From Pinus tabuliformis (Eukaryota; Streptophyta; Pinopsida; Pinales; Pinaceae), in assembly GCA_031772625.1 (NCBI GenBank), contig CM062813.1:766134720-766198719 (forward strand): DNA of 64,000 bases, read 5' to 3'. The position numbers and the translations under genes were made by a program. The notes below the pieces were generated by a model, which searched no databases, was not told the origin of the DNA, and saw only the letters and a program-made list of their open reading frames with translations. This document shows, one piece after another, positions 11,528-22,285 of the stretch. The number at the start of each line of letters is the position of its first letter. The first letter of the stretch is position 1.

Positions 11528-13770
11528 ATATACTATACATCACTCATTACATTCCAATGTGTGTTTATTCACATTCCACATGTGTCCCTTGGAATTCATT
11601 CATATCATTTATTACATAAGACAAATTACAAATGTGATGACAAATATATAAGACAAAATTGATAATGGGACAAAGACTCCTCAAATTGATAAGTCATTTG
11701 ATTCCTCATGGAGTGTAGTTGTAATTTAAGTGTTCTAAGCTTTGAAATATGTGTTACATGTCTATTTGGGCACATCACTCCTTACATTCAGAACGATACA
11801 ATTAGGGCTCATCAAAGACCTAATTCAGTTGTTGCATGCCTAGACAAGTCATCAAATTGAATGTTTCCATCCATGAAAGTTTCCTAGCCTGAAACCATGC
11901 CGAAATTCCTCCTTGGGACAACAACACAACCTTGGTTAGGGGTAATTGCACTGCAAAGTAAGCAGGCCCATTCAAGCCTGCACTACAGTGCACTTAGGCC
12001 CTCTTTGACTTGTGCTGGGTGAGAATGAGAGAAATTCACATTGGATTCTAGGAATATTCTCTGATTCTAGAGAATTCTAGAAGGATGCCCAGCTCTTATC
12101 TCATCCTATGAGGTTGACTTTGGATAGGCTATGGATCAATAAGCCTTCTATCCTGTCATCCCTTTCTCCATGGAAACTAACTCCAATTTTGGAAATCCAT
12201 TCAATGCCAAAATTATGACATAACCACCTCCATTTCCCTATAAATTGACCACTCATCATAGTGATCAGGGGGATGGAATTTGAAGATTGTAGAGAATTAC
12301 TATTGGTTTGAGATTTGAGTTCATGTCAAGTAATGTTATGTTGCTGGATTGGTGTGCTTTTGGTGTGATGAGGGTTGGAGTGAAATTGGATGAGTGACAT
12401 GGGATCGAACCTCTTCCTTCTACATCAATAAAGTTTTTAGTCCTTTTCCCATATTCTTGTTCATATCTATGATGATTATGTGTTTCAATGTTGTCAATTC
12501 CATTTGTTTATAGTAGATAGATCACGTATGGTTTGATTGTTGTTGTTTTCTGTTTCTATTGACACAAGTACCAATTGAGTAGATTCAGTTCAAGTGGGAG
12601 TAACATGAGCAATTCAAAGGAGATAAAGGAAGCAAAAGATCACAAGTAAGTTCCTTCATCTCATTTATCTATTATAGGAAAAGGTTAAACCACTTTCTTT
12701 CTATTGTTCTAAGTGCAGCTACCCACTTAGGGAAAATGTGTTTATCCGTAGATACAAATTCCATATAAGAAATTGGAGACCATACTAGGGAAAGAATGTC
12801 ATTCTTGGTAGTTTATCCTTATCATATTACATCCTAGTAGACTTTACTTGACTTCATTGATTTATTTTCAGTCATTTTGAAGTGTCTTTGGTCAAAAAAG
12901 TGTGCTTGAATGTCTTCTGATTGAACTCTATCGCACCAGCGCAGTGTTGGTCTTAACATAGTGTGCTACAGAGCAGCCTTAGCTTAGAGACAGTGCACTA
13001 TAGTGCATTGTCTCCCACTCTGGGCTGTGCTGATCCCTTTTAGGCTAAAAAACCCACCTTTGGCTTGGTTTTTTCCAAATTTTCTTATGATGTTGTTTGC
13101 TAAAAGATCAATGTTTTCTATAGTTCTGAAATCAATTTGTATTTCTTCTGCTAGCCCTACTTTGGCTTTGATTTTTAGTGTTTCTTAAGTGATTTATTTA
13201 TCATGATCAATTCATTGTCAAAGTTAGCTTACAATCAATTAGTGTTTTCTTAAAAAGAAGTGTCGTAAAGTCTTCATTTCTTTGAAAAAGGAACTGTCGT
13301 AAAGTCTTCGTTTCTTGCGAAAAGTATTGATTGGTTGTTTGTGCATTTAGTTTCCTTTTGTTCATCTAAACATTAAAGGAAATGAAAAGAAAAACCTGCA
13401 TTATGCATTTAGAAGTTTGTGTGTGCTTGTAGGAATAGTATAGGGAAAGTTGCATTAGATGTGCTCTATGCTCTTTGTTTAAAGATTCTGATTGCTCTAT
13501 CCCTTTTAGTTATGGTTTTCATTATTCAAATCAAATTAAAAGAATGTTTCTCATTTTAGTTGCATTCTAGGAGTTTCATAAACATCACGCGGTGAACCTG
13601 AAAGGAAAACTTTTAAGAAAGATCAACTAAAATTTATCTCAATTAGCCTAATGGAGCATTGTAACTTAATGCATAACATTTAGAGGTCTAGGCTAGAGAT
13701 GTGTTCCGATGTCATTAAACATAGCAGCTGTCACTAATTGTCTGCGATACATTTCGAGTGTGATACCTCA
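11528..13770 (+). other. Old LTR or leader remnant of a Tat-like gypsy element
   Basis: No coding region is recognisable. A TATA-like box (CTATAAATT, 12239-12244) is followed by an AATAAA at 12427-12432, the spacing of an LTR U3-R unit. The part from about 12500 to 13670 shows patchy similarity in the same order to 52700-53670: a TTGTTGTTGTTT stretch, a GATCACAAGTAAG versus GACCAAGAGGTAGG motif that looks like a splice donor, and an ACCTGAAA ... AAGATCAACT segment. I read it as a diverged relative of the leader of the Tat-like element at 51.8 kb, cut by the large Tat element at 13771. Short frames here, such as 13003-13188, have no support. Confidence 0.4.
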
Positions 13771-13991
13771 TGTTAGGCTCCTCTAATAATAGGATTCATA
13801 ATTTTGAATTGGCTATGATTAGTCTTGTAATATTGTACATACTTTTTCTTTCTGCAAAGTGTTTGCCCATATTAAAAATAAAAAATGTAAAGAGGGTAAG
13901 TCCTAAAAGAAAAATCAAACGACTAAAAGAAAAGGATCAAAATAAAATAAGATATGAAACCCCACCAAAGAGAGATAAAAATAGATTCTAA
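13770..13991 (+). CDS. Small transmembrane-plus-basic ORF, left LTR copy
   Basis: I do not recognise this frame as a known family. It encodes 73 residues: a short polar start, a hydrophobic segment of about 21 residues (residues 18-38, LVILYILFLSAKCL inside it), then a strongly basic tail rich in Lys and Arg. It lies at the very start of the LTR; its ATG uses the terminal TG of the repeat. The copy at 45849 keeps the same frame and the same two-part design over about 60 codons, with mostly single substitutions. A more likely common start is the internal Met before ISLVILY. It would be a single-pass membrane peptide if expressed. Chance conservation after a recent duplication is the main alternative. 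Confidence 0.35.
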   Translation: MLGSSNNRIHNFELAMISLVILYILFLSAKCLPILKIKNVKRVSPKRKIKRLKEKDQNKIRYETPPKRDKNRF

Positions 13992-14961
13992 AAGTGATGC
14001 AAATTCAAATGCCACTACTTTTTACTTTACTTGGCAAAATAAGATTGTGTGCAGCTTGTAAAAAATGCCACTATCCCTGATGGTCAAAAAGTTTAATCTT
14101 GATTCATTCATGCTTTAAATTTCATGTTGATAGATAGAGAATAAAGATCTAGCCAAACTATTTAATCTTGGTAGATTAGTAGTTAGGTAGAGAATAAATA
14201 ATGAGCTCAACAGTTTAATCTGATCCATTGGAATTTTTAAGGTTAGAATTAGATAGTTTGCTTATCAAAGAAAAAAAAATGAAGGTTCAGCAAGCTCAAA
14301 TGCACCTAATAAATGAAGAGAAAATGTTAGGGTAAATAAAGGGTAGGTAGAAGATATCTTGGAATGCACAAGGTTGCAAGCTCAAATGCACCTTCATCAT
14401 GCTTAATCTTATGTTTTATGTGTTGGGGGAATTATCAAAGAAAGACAACATTCAAGCTCATTCACTAATTTCCTCTCATTTTCACTAAACCCCTTGCATG
14501 TATAGATTCTTAATTTCCCTTCATTACCCCTTCATTACTTTTCATTCCCCAATGTTTTTCCCCTTCTTGATTCCAAAGGACCCTCCCCTTTTCATTTTCC
14601 CTTATTCTAACACATTTCCATTGTAAAAACCATTTCGCTTCATTTTAACCCTTTTTACCCTTTATTTCACCCCTTTCCATAGACATTTCCCTTTAAAAAT
14701 CATTCCCCCCTTATTAATTTCCATTTTCCCTTGTAAACCCACTAAAACCCCCTTATCCTAAGTCTAAAAGGTTAAATGTATCGGGCCCCATTAATAACCC
14801 TCCCCGATACCCTTTTGACTCAACCCTTATGTTATTTTAACCTATAGTCCCACATTTTATTAACCCATCGCATACATTACTTCCCTTTACATTTTTATTG
14901 AAAAGCCCGACCCCACACCCCGACTCACCCCTCGCAACTCCACCGCGCGATAGCCCTCCAA
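13771..14961 (+). repeat. 5' LTR of the large Tat element, first segment
   Basis: The segment starts TGTTAGGCTCC and aligns with 45859-47051 throughout. It includes the small transmembrane ORF, a purine-rich middle and a strongly C/T-biased tract at 14460-14760. It stops exactly where copia 2 begins (CCCTCCAA then TGTTGG); the partner copy continues CCCTCCAATCGTCC. The next roughly 460 bp of this LTR are missing from the window. Confidence 0.8.
13992..14961 (+). other. Non-coding U3 of the large Tat element
   Basis: This stretch matches 46041-47051. It has no convincing frame. Its C/T-biased half (14460-14760) contains repeated TTTCCCTT and ACCCTTT blocks. Confidence 0.6.
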
Positions 14962-15344
14962 TGTTGGCATTATGATTCAGGTTTGGCGCTATGGCACAGT
15001 GTTGTACTTGATGGCAACTCACTCAAGTGGCAGATCTCTATTCAGGCTCTCAAAATCATAGAAAATGAGATACCCGCAGGTGATCCTAAGAGAAGTTGTG
15101 GACACGTAGGTACGCCGACCACGAAGTGCGAACATACCCGCAGGTGCTCCGTTCAGAAGGTGCGGACCCCAGTTCACTCACTCCAATGCAGAGAAGCACG
15201 CACACGTGGGAATTCTTATGTCTGGCCCATGATATTTAGCCCGACGTTCGCCCGTGGCATAGGATCTAAATTATTGAACCCCGGTTTGGATCCCTTGTAT
15301 TGGTTTTCGATGGTTTTGTCCCATGGTGTGAATAAGGGCTTGCC

Positions 15345-15352
15345 TATAAAAA
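15345..15352 (+). promoter_or_regulatory. TATA box of copia 2
   Basis: TATAAAAA lies in the middle of the LTR, preceded by CC and followed by GGAAAGG. The position fits transcription starting near 15380 and leaving the GC-rich repeats in the transcribed part. Confidence 0.65.
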
Positions 15353-15559
15353 GGAAAGGAGGTCACTTGGCTAGTCACTTGTGAAAATTGAATATCTTAA
15401 GATCTGAAATTTTGGATGATCGGTTTAAAAAAAAAGCTAGATCTAAATCAAGGTGAAATTTAAGGTGAATCTATTGATAGGTTGTGATCTCCCGAGCGCA
15501 TGATCAGATTTGTGAATTTGACTGTCTGTGGCACATTGAAGGACTGTTAAATTGGCTCT

Positions 15560-15790
15560 ATTCAGAGGTCCGTAGGCGATCCATAGCGCAGGTGCCAGGG
15601 TCCGCAGTGCAGCAGAAGGCATAGTGCGGAGGTACGCAGAGGAACAGAAGGACCAGGTGCAGAGGTACGCTGGCAGGCAGACAGTGCAGGTGCGGATCTG
15701 AGCAGAGGTACGCAGTGTAGTAGAAGGGCTAGGTGCGGAGGTACGCAGAGCACAAGAAGGATCAGGTGTAGATCTGCGCAGGCTAGAAAT
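15560..15790 (+). repeat. Degenerate GC-rich tandem repeats in the copia 2 LTR
   Basis: A unit of roughly 33-45 bp built on GTGCGGAGGTACGCAG followed by a purine-rich arm recurs about five times with small changes, for example near 15627, 15657, 15687, 15735 and 15767. Related pieces occur at 15105-15170. The tract is rich in CG dinucleotides compared with its surroundings. Confidence 0.7.
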
Positions 15791-16431
15791 AGAAGAACTG
15801 CGGATATTTGCAGGCTTCTATTGGTGAAGTTGCGGACTTTTATTGAAATAATTATTGGCTGCCTTTTATCTATTGCTGCAGAGTTCTAGGTTTAGATTAC
15901 TGGTATTGCTTTTCTGTTTACAGCATTCTGAGAAGTTGGGTGATTCATTGGTTGATTGTATAAGGAGATTGGTTGATTCTCATGTACTTGATGATTATTT
16001 AATGTTCTTGGATCCAGTTTGAAAATTTATGAAACGTGGTCCTTAAAGAAGTCGAAGAGCTAAGGGGGTTATAGCCCCCTTCCAGAGAGACTGGAAAACG
16101 AGAGAGAGTTGTAGCTCTCTGCAGGTTGCAGCCTGCGTACTAGTAAAGGACTGCACCAATACAAAATCATTGTAAAAGAAATTTCTAATTGAAAGAAGAT
16201 AGAGACATATTGCAGCAGATGGTTTTCACCCACATTGGGTTTCCACCTTACATTTGGTGTTCTTTGGTGTGACTATTTGCATTTTCTTGTTCTTGCTCAT
16301 TATTATATGGTACTGACATACAAACTAATGATTAATATCTGAAGAATAAATCAAAGTATAAATCTAGAAGATATATTGAAAAGAATTTGATAATACTGAT
16401 TCACCCCCCCTCTCAGTATTATTTCCAATAA

Positions 16432-16444
16432 TTGGTATCAGAGC
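16432..16444 (+). other. Primer binding site of copia 2
   Basis: TTGGTATCAGAGC follows the LTR end and is complementary to initiator Met-tRNA. Confidence 0.9.
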
Positions 16445-16490
16445 AGGTCCTTCTGAAGAAGCTTGATCGCTTGGAGGAAGATCCATCATC

Positions 16491-18300
16491 ATGAGCAACT
16501 ACGAGAGAGAAGCATTTATTAGGCCACCAATTTTTGATGGGACAAACTTCGTATATTGGAAGGTAAGAGTTACTTCCTATCTTCAATCACTTGGTACAGA
16601 AGTCTGGGATATCATAGATACAGGGTACACTTTTCCTTCAGCAACTCCTACAAATCCGGCTGAGAAGAAGAAATATGAAACAAATGCAAAAGTAGTCAAT
16701 ACCCTATTAGGATGCCTATCTCAATCAGAATTTGTCAAGGTAATGAAATATAAATCTGCAAAAGAAATATGGGACAAGATTGTTCTGAGCTATGAAGGAG
16801 ATGAATAGGTAAAACGAGCAAAACTTCAAACCCTCAGGATTCAGTATGAAAATCTCAGAATGCACAATGATGAAAGTGTGGCAAACTATTTCCTTCTTGT
16901 AGATGAGATTGTTAATTATATAAAAAACTTGGGTGAAGAAATAAAAGAGGCTGTTGTGGTTGAAAAAGTTCTAAGATCTTTGTCCCCTAGGTTTGAATCT
17001 AAAGTTTCTGCAATAGAAGAAAAGGAGAATCTTCGAAACCTTACCATGTCATAGCTACATGGGATTCTAACTACTTATGAAATGAGGAAAGGAGGACCAT
17101 CAGACAAGAGAGAAGCAGCTTTCAAGGCTTCAGGCAAAGGTGACTACTATGAGTTAGGACATGCGTTAGAAGAGGAAGAAGAATCAAATTTTGTCAAAAA
17201 CCTTCAACGGGATATTGGAAGATTCAGAGGTAAGTTACCTTTCAAATGTTTTGCTTGTGGGAGAGTCAGTCACTATGCTGCCAAATGTCCTCATAAGGAT
17301 AAAACTGACAAAGGGAAGGAACCTATTAGATGGAACAAGAAACAAAATGTAACTAAGAAAAGCTACTACACTCATGAAAATAGTGATGGTCTTTCAAATA
17401 GTGATGAAGATGAACGAGGTAATAACTATAAACTCTTAATGGCTTTTGAAGATGATGATTACATGGATGCTATAGATGTGGATGGCTTTCATGAAGAGAT
17501 TTCTAGACTCAAAACATGTTTAGAAGAAAAGAATGTGATCATTGATACTCTGCAATTCCAACTTGATGAAAAAGAAAAATGTCTTGAGAAGTTAGAATGT
17601 GAAATTGTTGGCCTTAGAAAAGAAATTGAGAAAACAAAGGCTGTCAATCTTAAATTTGTTAAAGGATCTGAAACTCTGGATGAGATTATCAATGTACAGC
17701 GTTCTCCACTAATCAAGACAAGTCTGGGGTATAATGGAGAAGCCTCTCAAGCATCCACCTCAAAGATTTATCTCAATGCAGCAAGGAGGAATGAGCAAAA
17801 GCCCAATGGAGATCACCAGGTAAAACAAGGAAAAATTACATCAAGAATAAACAAAGACTACCTGGTAAATCAGGGGCAATCCACCTTAAGGATGAACAAA
17901 AGCTACAACCAGCCATAGGTAAAATCTTCTCAATTTGCCTCAAGAATGGATGACAATAGAAACTACAATCATTTGGCAGGTAGATTTGATAATCACAGAA
18001 GTTTCTTCAATGGCCAATGTTTCTCTTGCCATAACTTTGGCCACAAAGTAGCTCAATGTGTTGCCTATAAAACAATCATGGCTAGAGAAGCTCAAAAACA
18101 AAGGAGTATGACTGGGATCACGAAAAGGACCTATAACAACTTTTCAGCCCTAGAAAATGAAATTGAATGTTCTATTTGTAATAACTTTGGTCATGAAGAT
18201 TCTGAATGTAGGAGAAGGTTTTGGCAGACAAAGGAACAAGCCTCAAGTACCAGAACATGGAGAATAAAGGAACCACAACCAGAAAGATGTGGGATAGCTT
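16491..18300 (+). pseudogene. gag: copia 2 gag with coiled coil and three zinc knuckles
   Basis: The start is the ATG at 16491 (MSNYEREAFIRPPIFDG), the first ATG after the primer site and in frame with the capsid. The capsid part (16491-17054) has the YWKVRVTSYLQSL and EIWDKIVLSYEG motifs. Knuckle one is CFACGRVSHYAAKC near 17250. An acidic, then heptad-like region (about 17485-17690, EEISRLKTCLEEKNVIIDTL) predicts a coiled coil. Knuckles two and three follow (CFSCHNFGHKVAQC near 18020 and CSICNNFGHEDSEC near 18170). All three keep C-x2-C-x4-H-x4-C. TAG codons at 16806, 17052 and 17916 interrupt an otherwise open frame, each where CAG would fit. Confidence 0.85.
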
Positions 18301-19400
18301 TTTATGCAGAAGGACAGGAAAATCAATGGTACATCGACAGCGGATGTTCGAAGCATATGACAGGTGATAAAGAAAAACTTGAATCATATAGTGCTTTAGA
18401 AAAGGGAAAGAAAGTTTCTTTTGGAAATGATACCCCTACAATCATAAAACGAAAATGCACTGCTTAGTTGAAAGAAAAGGTCAAAGCTGGAAACGTTTTG
18501 TATGTTGATGGCTTGAAGCATAATCTACTGAGTGTCAGTCAGATGTGCGGTCAAGGATCTGAGGTAATATTTCGATCAAATGGATGTAGTGTTCGTGATA
18601 TTGATACAGGAAAAACAGTGATCAAAGGCAGAAGAACTCCAAATAACTTATACATATTTGAAGAAGGACAACAACAATGCTATTTGAGCAAGGATGATGA
18701 ACACTGGTTATGGCACCGAAGGTTGGGGCATCTAAGCTTTTCACAAATAAGGAAAGCATGCAAATACCAGGCAGTTCGCGGTCTTCCAGATATCAAAATT
18801 CCAGACAACACCATATGCAAATCATGTCAGTTTGGTAAGAAAACCAGAACTAACTTCCCTGAGAAGGAAGGATCAGCCAACAAGCCTCTTGAACTAGTCC
18901 ATACAGATGTATGTGGTCCATTTAGGACAAGGTCACCTCGAGGAGAAGAATACTTTATATTATTCATTGACGACTTCTCTAGGATGGTTTGGTTAGGACT
19001 TATGAAACACAAGGACGAAGCATTTGAAAAATTCAAATCTTTCAAAGCCTTGGCTGAAAAACGAATCAAATCACAAAATTAAGTGCCTCAGGTCTAACAG
19101 AGGTGGGGAGTTTACCTCAAATGAATTTTTCGATTTCTGTGAAGAACATGGAATAAGAAGGGAATTCTCTACAGCTAGGACTCCTCAGCAAAATGGAGTG
19201 GTGGAAAGGATGAACAGAATGGTTCAACAAATGGCTCGTGCTATGCTTGATGAATCTGGAACTCCTGTAACTTTCTGGGGTGAAGCTGCATTTGCTGCAG
19301 TTGTTATTCTCAACAAAACAAATGTTCGAGTGTACAACACTCAAACTCCTCATGAGCTCTGGTATGGTGAGACTCCTTCAGTAAAGCATTCCAAAATTTT
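18301..19400 (+). pseudogene. pol: copia 2 protease and integrase
   Basis: The protease motif WYIDSGCSKHMTGD lies near 18330, with the catalytic Asp and the DSGC variant of this lineage. After a TAG at 18465 the frame continues with LKHNLLSVSQMC. The zinc-binding part has HWLWHRRLGHLSF and CKSCQFGK. The integrase core shows HTDVCGPF (first Asp, near 18905), FIDDFSRMVW, then a 1-base frameshift near 19080, SNRGGEFTS (the second Asp position reads N), and [10 protein letters not shown] (Glu, near 19200). The GKK-type C-terminus follows with [10 protein letters not shown]. The shift and the Asp-to-Asn change inactivate it. Confidence 0.85.
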
Positions 19401-21357
19401 TGGAAGCAAATGCTATATTAAGAATAATGATGAACAGCTTGGAAAAATTGAACCTAGAGCAGATGAAGGCATTCTCCTTGGTTACTCTCCCCACAGCAAA
19501 GCATATAAGTGTTACAATAAAATACTTGGAAGAATTGTTGACAGCATTGATGTGGTGGTTGATGAAAAAGGAAACATTCGCAGGCAAGTAAATTATGAAA
19601 ATATCGAAGAGGGTGAAGGCTACCCTCCAAATCAGACTGAAGATGAAGAAGAACCTCAAGAGGCACCAGAGGAACAGACAAGGATAGAAGAGAAGACTCC
19701 ATCCAGGTATGTTCAAAAGAATCATCCAGAATCTCAAATCTTGGGGCAAAAGGAGGTAGGCGTACAAACAAGAAGAACAATTGCAGAAGCTTCAAGCTAT
19801 TTGGCATTACTCTCCTCCACTGAACCACAAAATGTAAGAGAGGCATGCAAAGATGAATGTTGGGTCAAGGCAATGGATGAAGAACTTGAGCAGATCGAAA
19901 AGAACAACACTTGGGAGTTGGTTCCTAGACCAAAAGATAAAAATGTCATAGGGACAAAATGGGTCTTCAAAAATAAGTTGAATGAAAATGGGGAAGTAAT
20001 TAGAAACAAGGCCAGACTTGTTTGTAAAGGGTATGCTCAACAAGAAGGAATAGACTTTGAAGAAACTTTTGCTCCTATTGCAAGACTTGAGGCCATCTGA
20101 ATGTTCCTTGCTCTCTCAAGCTTTCAGAAGTTCAAAGTATTTCAAATGGACGTGAAATCAGCCTTTCTGAATGGAGACTTAGAAGAAGAAGTATACATTG
20201 AGCAGCCAGATGGTTTCATTCTTGGGAATGATCCAAATCTTGTATGCAGACTGAAAAAGGCTCTCTATGGTCTTAAACAGGCTCCAAGGGCTTGGTACTA
20301 TCATTTGGACAAATATCTTCATCAACAAGGCTTTTCAAAGGGATCAACAGATAGCAATATTTATGTAAAAATTGAAAATGACAAATTGCTAATACTTGTT
20401 GTGTATGTAGATGATATTATCTTTGGTAGCAATGAAGAAACTATGAGTCAAAACTTTGCCTTGGTGATGTAGAAAGAATTCGAAATGTCATTACTTGGAG
20501 AGCTGACATATTTTCTTGGTCTACAAATTCAACAAAATGAAGGTGGTATCTTTTTGTCTCAAACCAAGTACCTCAAGCAGATTTTGAAGAAGTATGGCAT
20601 GGAAGATTCAAAACCAGTATGTACCCCTATGGTTACAGGATGTAGCCTCAGTGAAAATGATGAATCAACAACAGTGCATCAACCAACCTATAGATCCATG
20701 ATTGGAAGTCTACTTTATTTGATAGGTACCCGACCAGACATCATGCATGCAGTGGGAATAGTTGGAAGATTTCAAGCAAATCCCAAGGAAACTCATCTTC
20801 AGGCAGTTAAGAGAATCTTCAAGTACCTTCAAGGAACTCAAAACTATGGCTTATGGTATCCTAGAGATACAGATCTCACACTTCATGCTTATAAAGATGT
20901 AGATTGGGCCGGACGTGTGGATGAAAGGAAAAGCACAAGTGGTGGTGCATTTTTTATGGGTTCCAGGTTAGTATCTTGGTTTAGTAAGAAATAGAGTTCG
21001 ATTGCTTTATCTACAGCTGAAGCGGAATATGTGGCTGCTGCATCTTGATGCACTCAACTCCTTTGGATGATGCAGACCTTGCAGGATTTTCAAATCACTT
21101 GTACACCACCTATCTCCATCCTATGTGATAATACAAGTGCTATCAACATTTCAAAGAACCCAGTCATGCATTCAAAGACCAAGCATATACCTATCAAATA
21201 TCATTTTCTTCGGGAACAAGTGCTTGATCAAAAGGTCAAGTTGGAGTATGTTCCTTCTAAGGAACAAATTGCTGATATACTCACCAAACCATTGCCCAGG
21301 GAGACCTTTGAATACCTTAGGCAAAAGCTAGGGGTAGTTGATGCATCATCTTGTTGT
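19401..21357 (+). pseudogene. pol: copia 2 RT and RNase H
   Basis: A linker rich in Glu (19600-19740) leads to the RT N-terminus ([19 protein letters not shown], near 19860). The RT continues through [15 protein letters not shown], a TGA at 20098 where CGA is expected, MDVKSAFLNGDLEEEVY, YGLKQAPRAW and the intact catalytic YVDDIIFGSN near 20405. After a TAG at 20470, LGLQIQQ and TRPDIMHAVG follow. RNase H runs from about 20880 (the usual DADWAG motif reads KDVDWAG) through STSGGAFFMG, a stop at 20992, STAEAEYVAA, a TGA at 21046, LCDNTSAINI and SKHIPIKYHFLR, ending at 21357 with a di-Cys tail. Only four stops break this half, so it is among the better preserved pol genes here. Confidence 0.88.
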
Positions 21358-21834
21358 TGAATCTCATCTGTTTCAGAGATTGTTGGTTGTACGCGAGTTT
21401 CATATGGGGTATATGCATACATTTGCTAGGTTATGGATTGATCGAAGATTGAATGGCACAGATTCAGAGGGAGCATATATTCTTCTAATAATGCATTGTT
21501 GGCATTATGGTAGAAGATCTTGGAGGAGAAAGTACAGAAGGAGAACATGGATGCTAATCTGAATTTTGCTGCTAATATGTCTCTATCTCTCTTGTCAAGG
21601 TCATGTATGGTGTATAGTAGATTATGGTTCTTCTTGAAGAATTTTTTCTTTTGCAGATCTGGTCTATAGTCAGGGGGAGCTCATTCAGAAATTTCAGCAG
21701 GCACTCAGGGGGAGTATGGACAACAAAGGAAGAGAATATCTTGGTCCGCCCTTTGCCTTTGATGTCAAAGGGGGAGAATGACTTTGAGGATCTTGGGGCT
21801 GCCATCAAGTCCAAAGGGGGAGATTGTTGGCATT
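21358..21834 (+). other. copia 2 3' leader with four purine tracts
   Basis: This short non-coding stretch runs between pol and the 3' LTR. CAGGGGGAG occurs at 21671-21679 and 21706-21714, AAAGGGGGAG at 21767-21776, and the primer tract proper, AAAGGGGGAGAT, at 21823-21834 directly before the LTR. No env-like ORF is seen. Confidence 0.75.
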
Positions 21835-21930
21835 ATGATTCAGGTTTGGCACTATGGCACAGGTGTTGTACTTGATGGCAACTCACTCAAGTGGCAGATC
21901 TTTGTTCAGGCTCTCAAAATCATAGAAAAT
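21835..21930 (+). repeat. Truncated 3' LTR of copia 2 (first 96 bp)
   Basis: It matches the first 96 bp of the 5' LTR, then breaks between GAAAAT and AAGAGTACTGG. The expected continuation (GAGATACCCGCAGG) is absent. Confidence 0.9.
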
Positions 21931-22264
21931 AAGAGTACTGGGCCCACAAAATTAAGTCAAATCTATAATAATAACACCGTAAGGGCAAAGGATCTAGGCA
22001 ACGCCTCTTCACGCTCTATATAGAGCTACGTGAAGGTCAAATTGCTGCGTGGAGTAGCGCAAGCGCACAGGATTGGTTCATGACCTTTCTAGACCTCATC
22101 AAGACATCCCTAGGGTGTGGAAACCTAGTTCCATCACCCTCCCATACTACCTCGGGTGAGACCTCAATCCGTGCTCCGTGGACTGTTACCGAAAGGGCCG
22201 GTAGTTTCAGGATTTGTTTGGCTAAAACACTTCTGAACCTGGGTCAGGCCCCAACAAGCCAATA
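21931..22264 (+). repeat. Truncated 5' LTR of the gag/protease element
   Basis: It equals the final 334 bp of the 3' LTR (30001-30334), from AAGAGTACTGGGCCCAC to GCCAATA. The first 557 bp are missing at the junction with copia 2. Confidence 0.9.
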
Positions 22265-22266
22265 AA

Positions 22267-22285
22267 TGGTTTTGTTGCTGGGAAC
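22267..22285 (+). other. Decayed primer binding site of the gag/protease element
   Basis: TGGTTTTGTTGCTGGGAAC starts 2 bases after the LTR. It resembles the common plant gypsy site TGGCGCCGTTGCCGGG after C-to-T changes at CG positions. Confidence 0.55.

Larger units (their letters stand above)
14962..16430 (+). repeat. 5' LTR of copia 2
   Basis: The LTR starts TGTTGGCATTATGATTCAGG, the same as the 3' LTR at 21835, and ends ...TTTCCAATA just before the primer site (a CA end mutated to TA). It contains a TATA box, an unusual GC-rich tandem repeat tract and no real gene. Frames inside it, such as 14983-15384 and 15562-15753, are products of the GC-rich tract. Confidence 0.85.
14962..21930 (+). 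mobile_element. Ty1/copia retrotransposon 2 (3' LTR truncated)
   Basis: This copia element inserted into the 5' LTR of the large Tat element. It has a 1469-bp 5' LTR, a Met-tRNA primer site, gag with three zinc knuckles, protease, integrase, RT, RNase H, a cluster of four purine tracts and the first 96 bp of the 3' LTR. The rest of that LTR is deleted at 21930, where another element's truncated LTR starts. The coiled-coil gag and repeated AAAGGGGGAG tracts recall the SIRE/Maximus lineage, but I see no env-like ORF. Stops are few compared with its neighbours. Confidence 0.9.

Noticed and set aside
14983-15384. 133-codon frame at the start of the copia 2 LTR
   Set aside because: It is LTR sequence with no family resemblance; a frame of this length is expected in a GC-rich tract.
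19378-19846. Two overlapping minus-strand frames of about 130 codons in copia 2
   Set aside because: They are antisense shadows of the integrase/RT coding frame.
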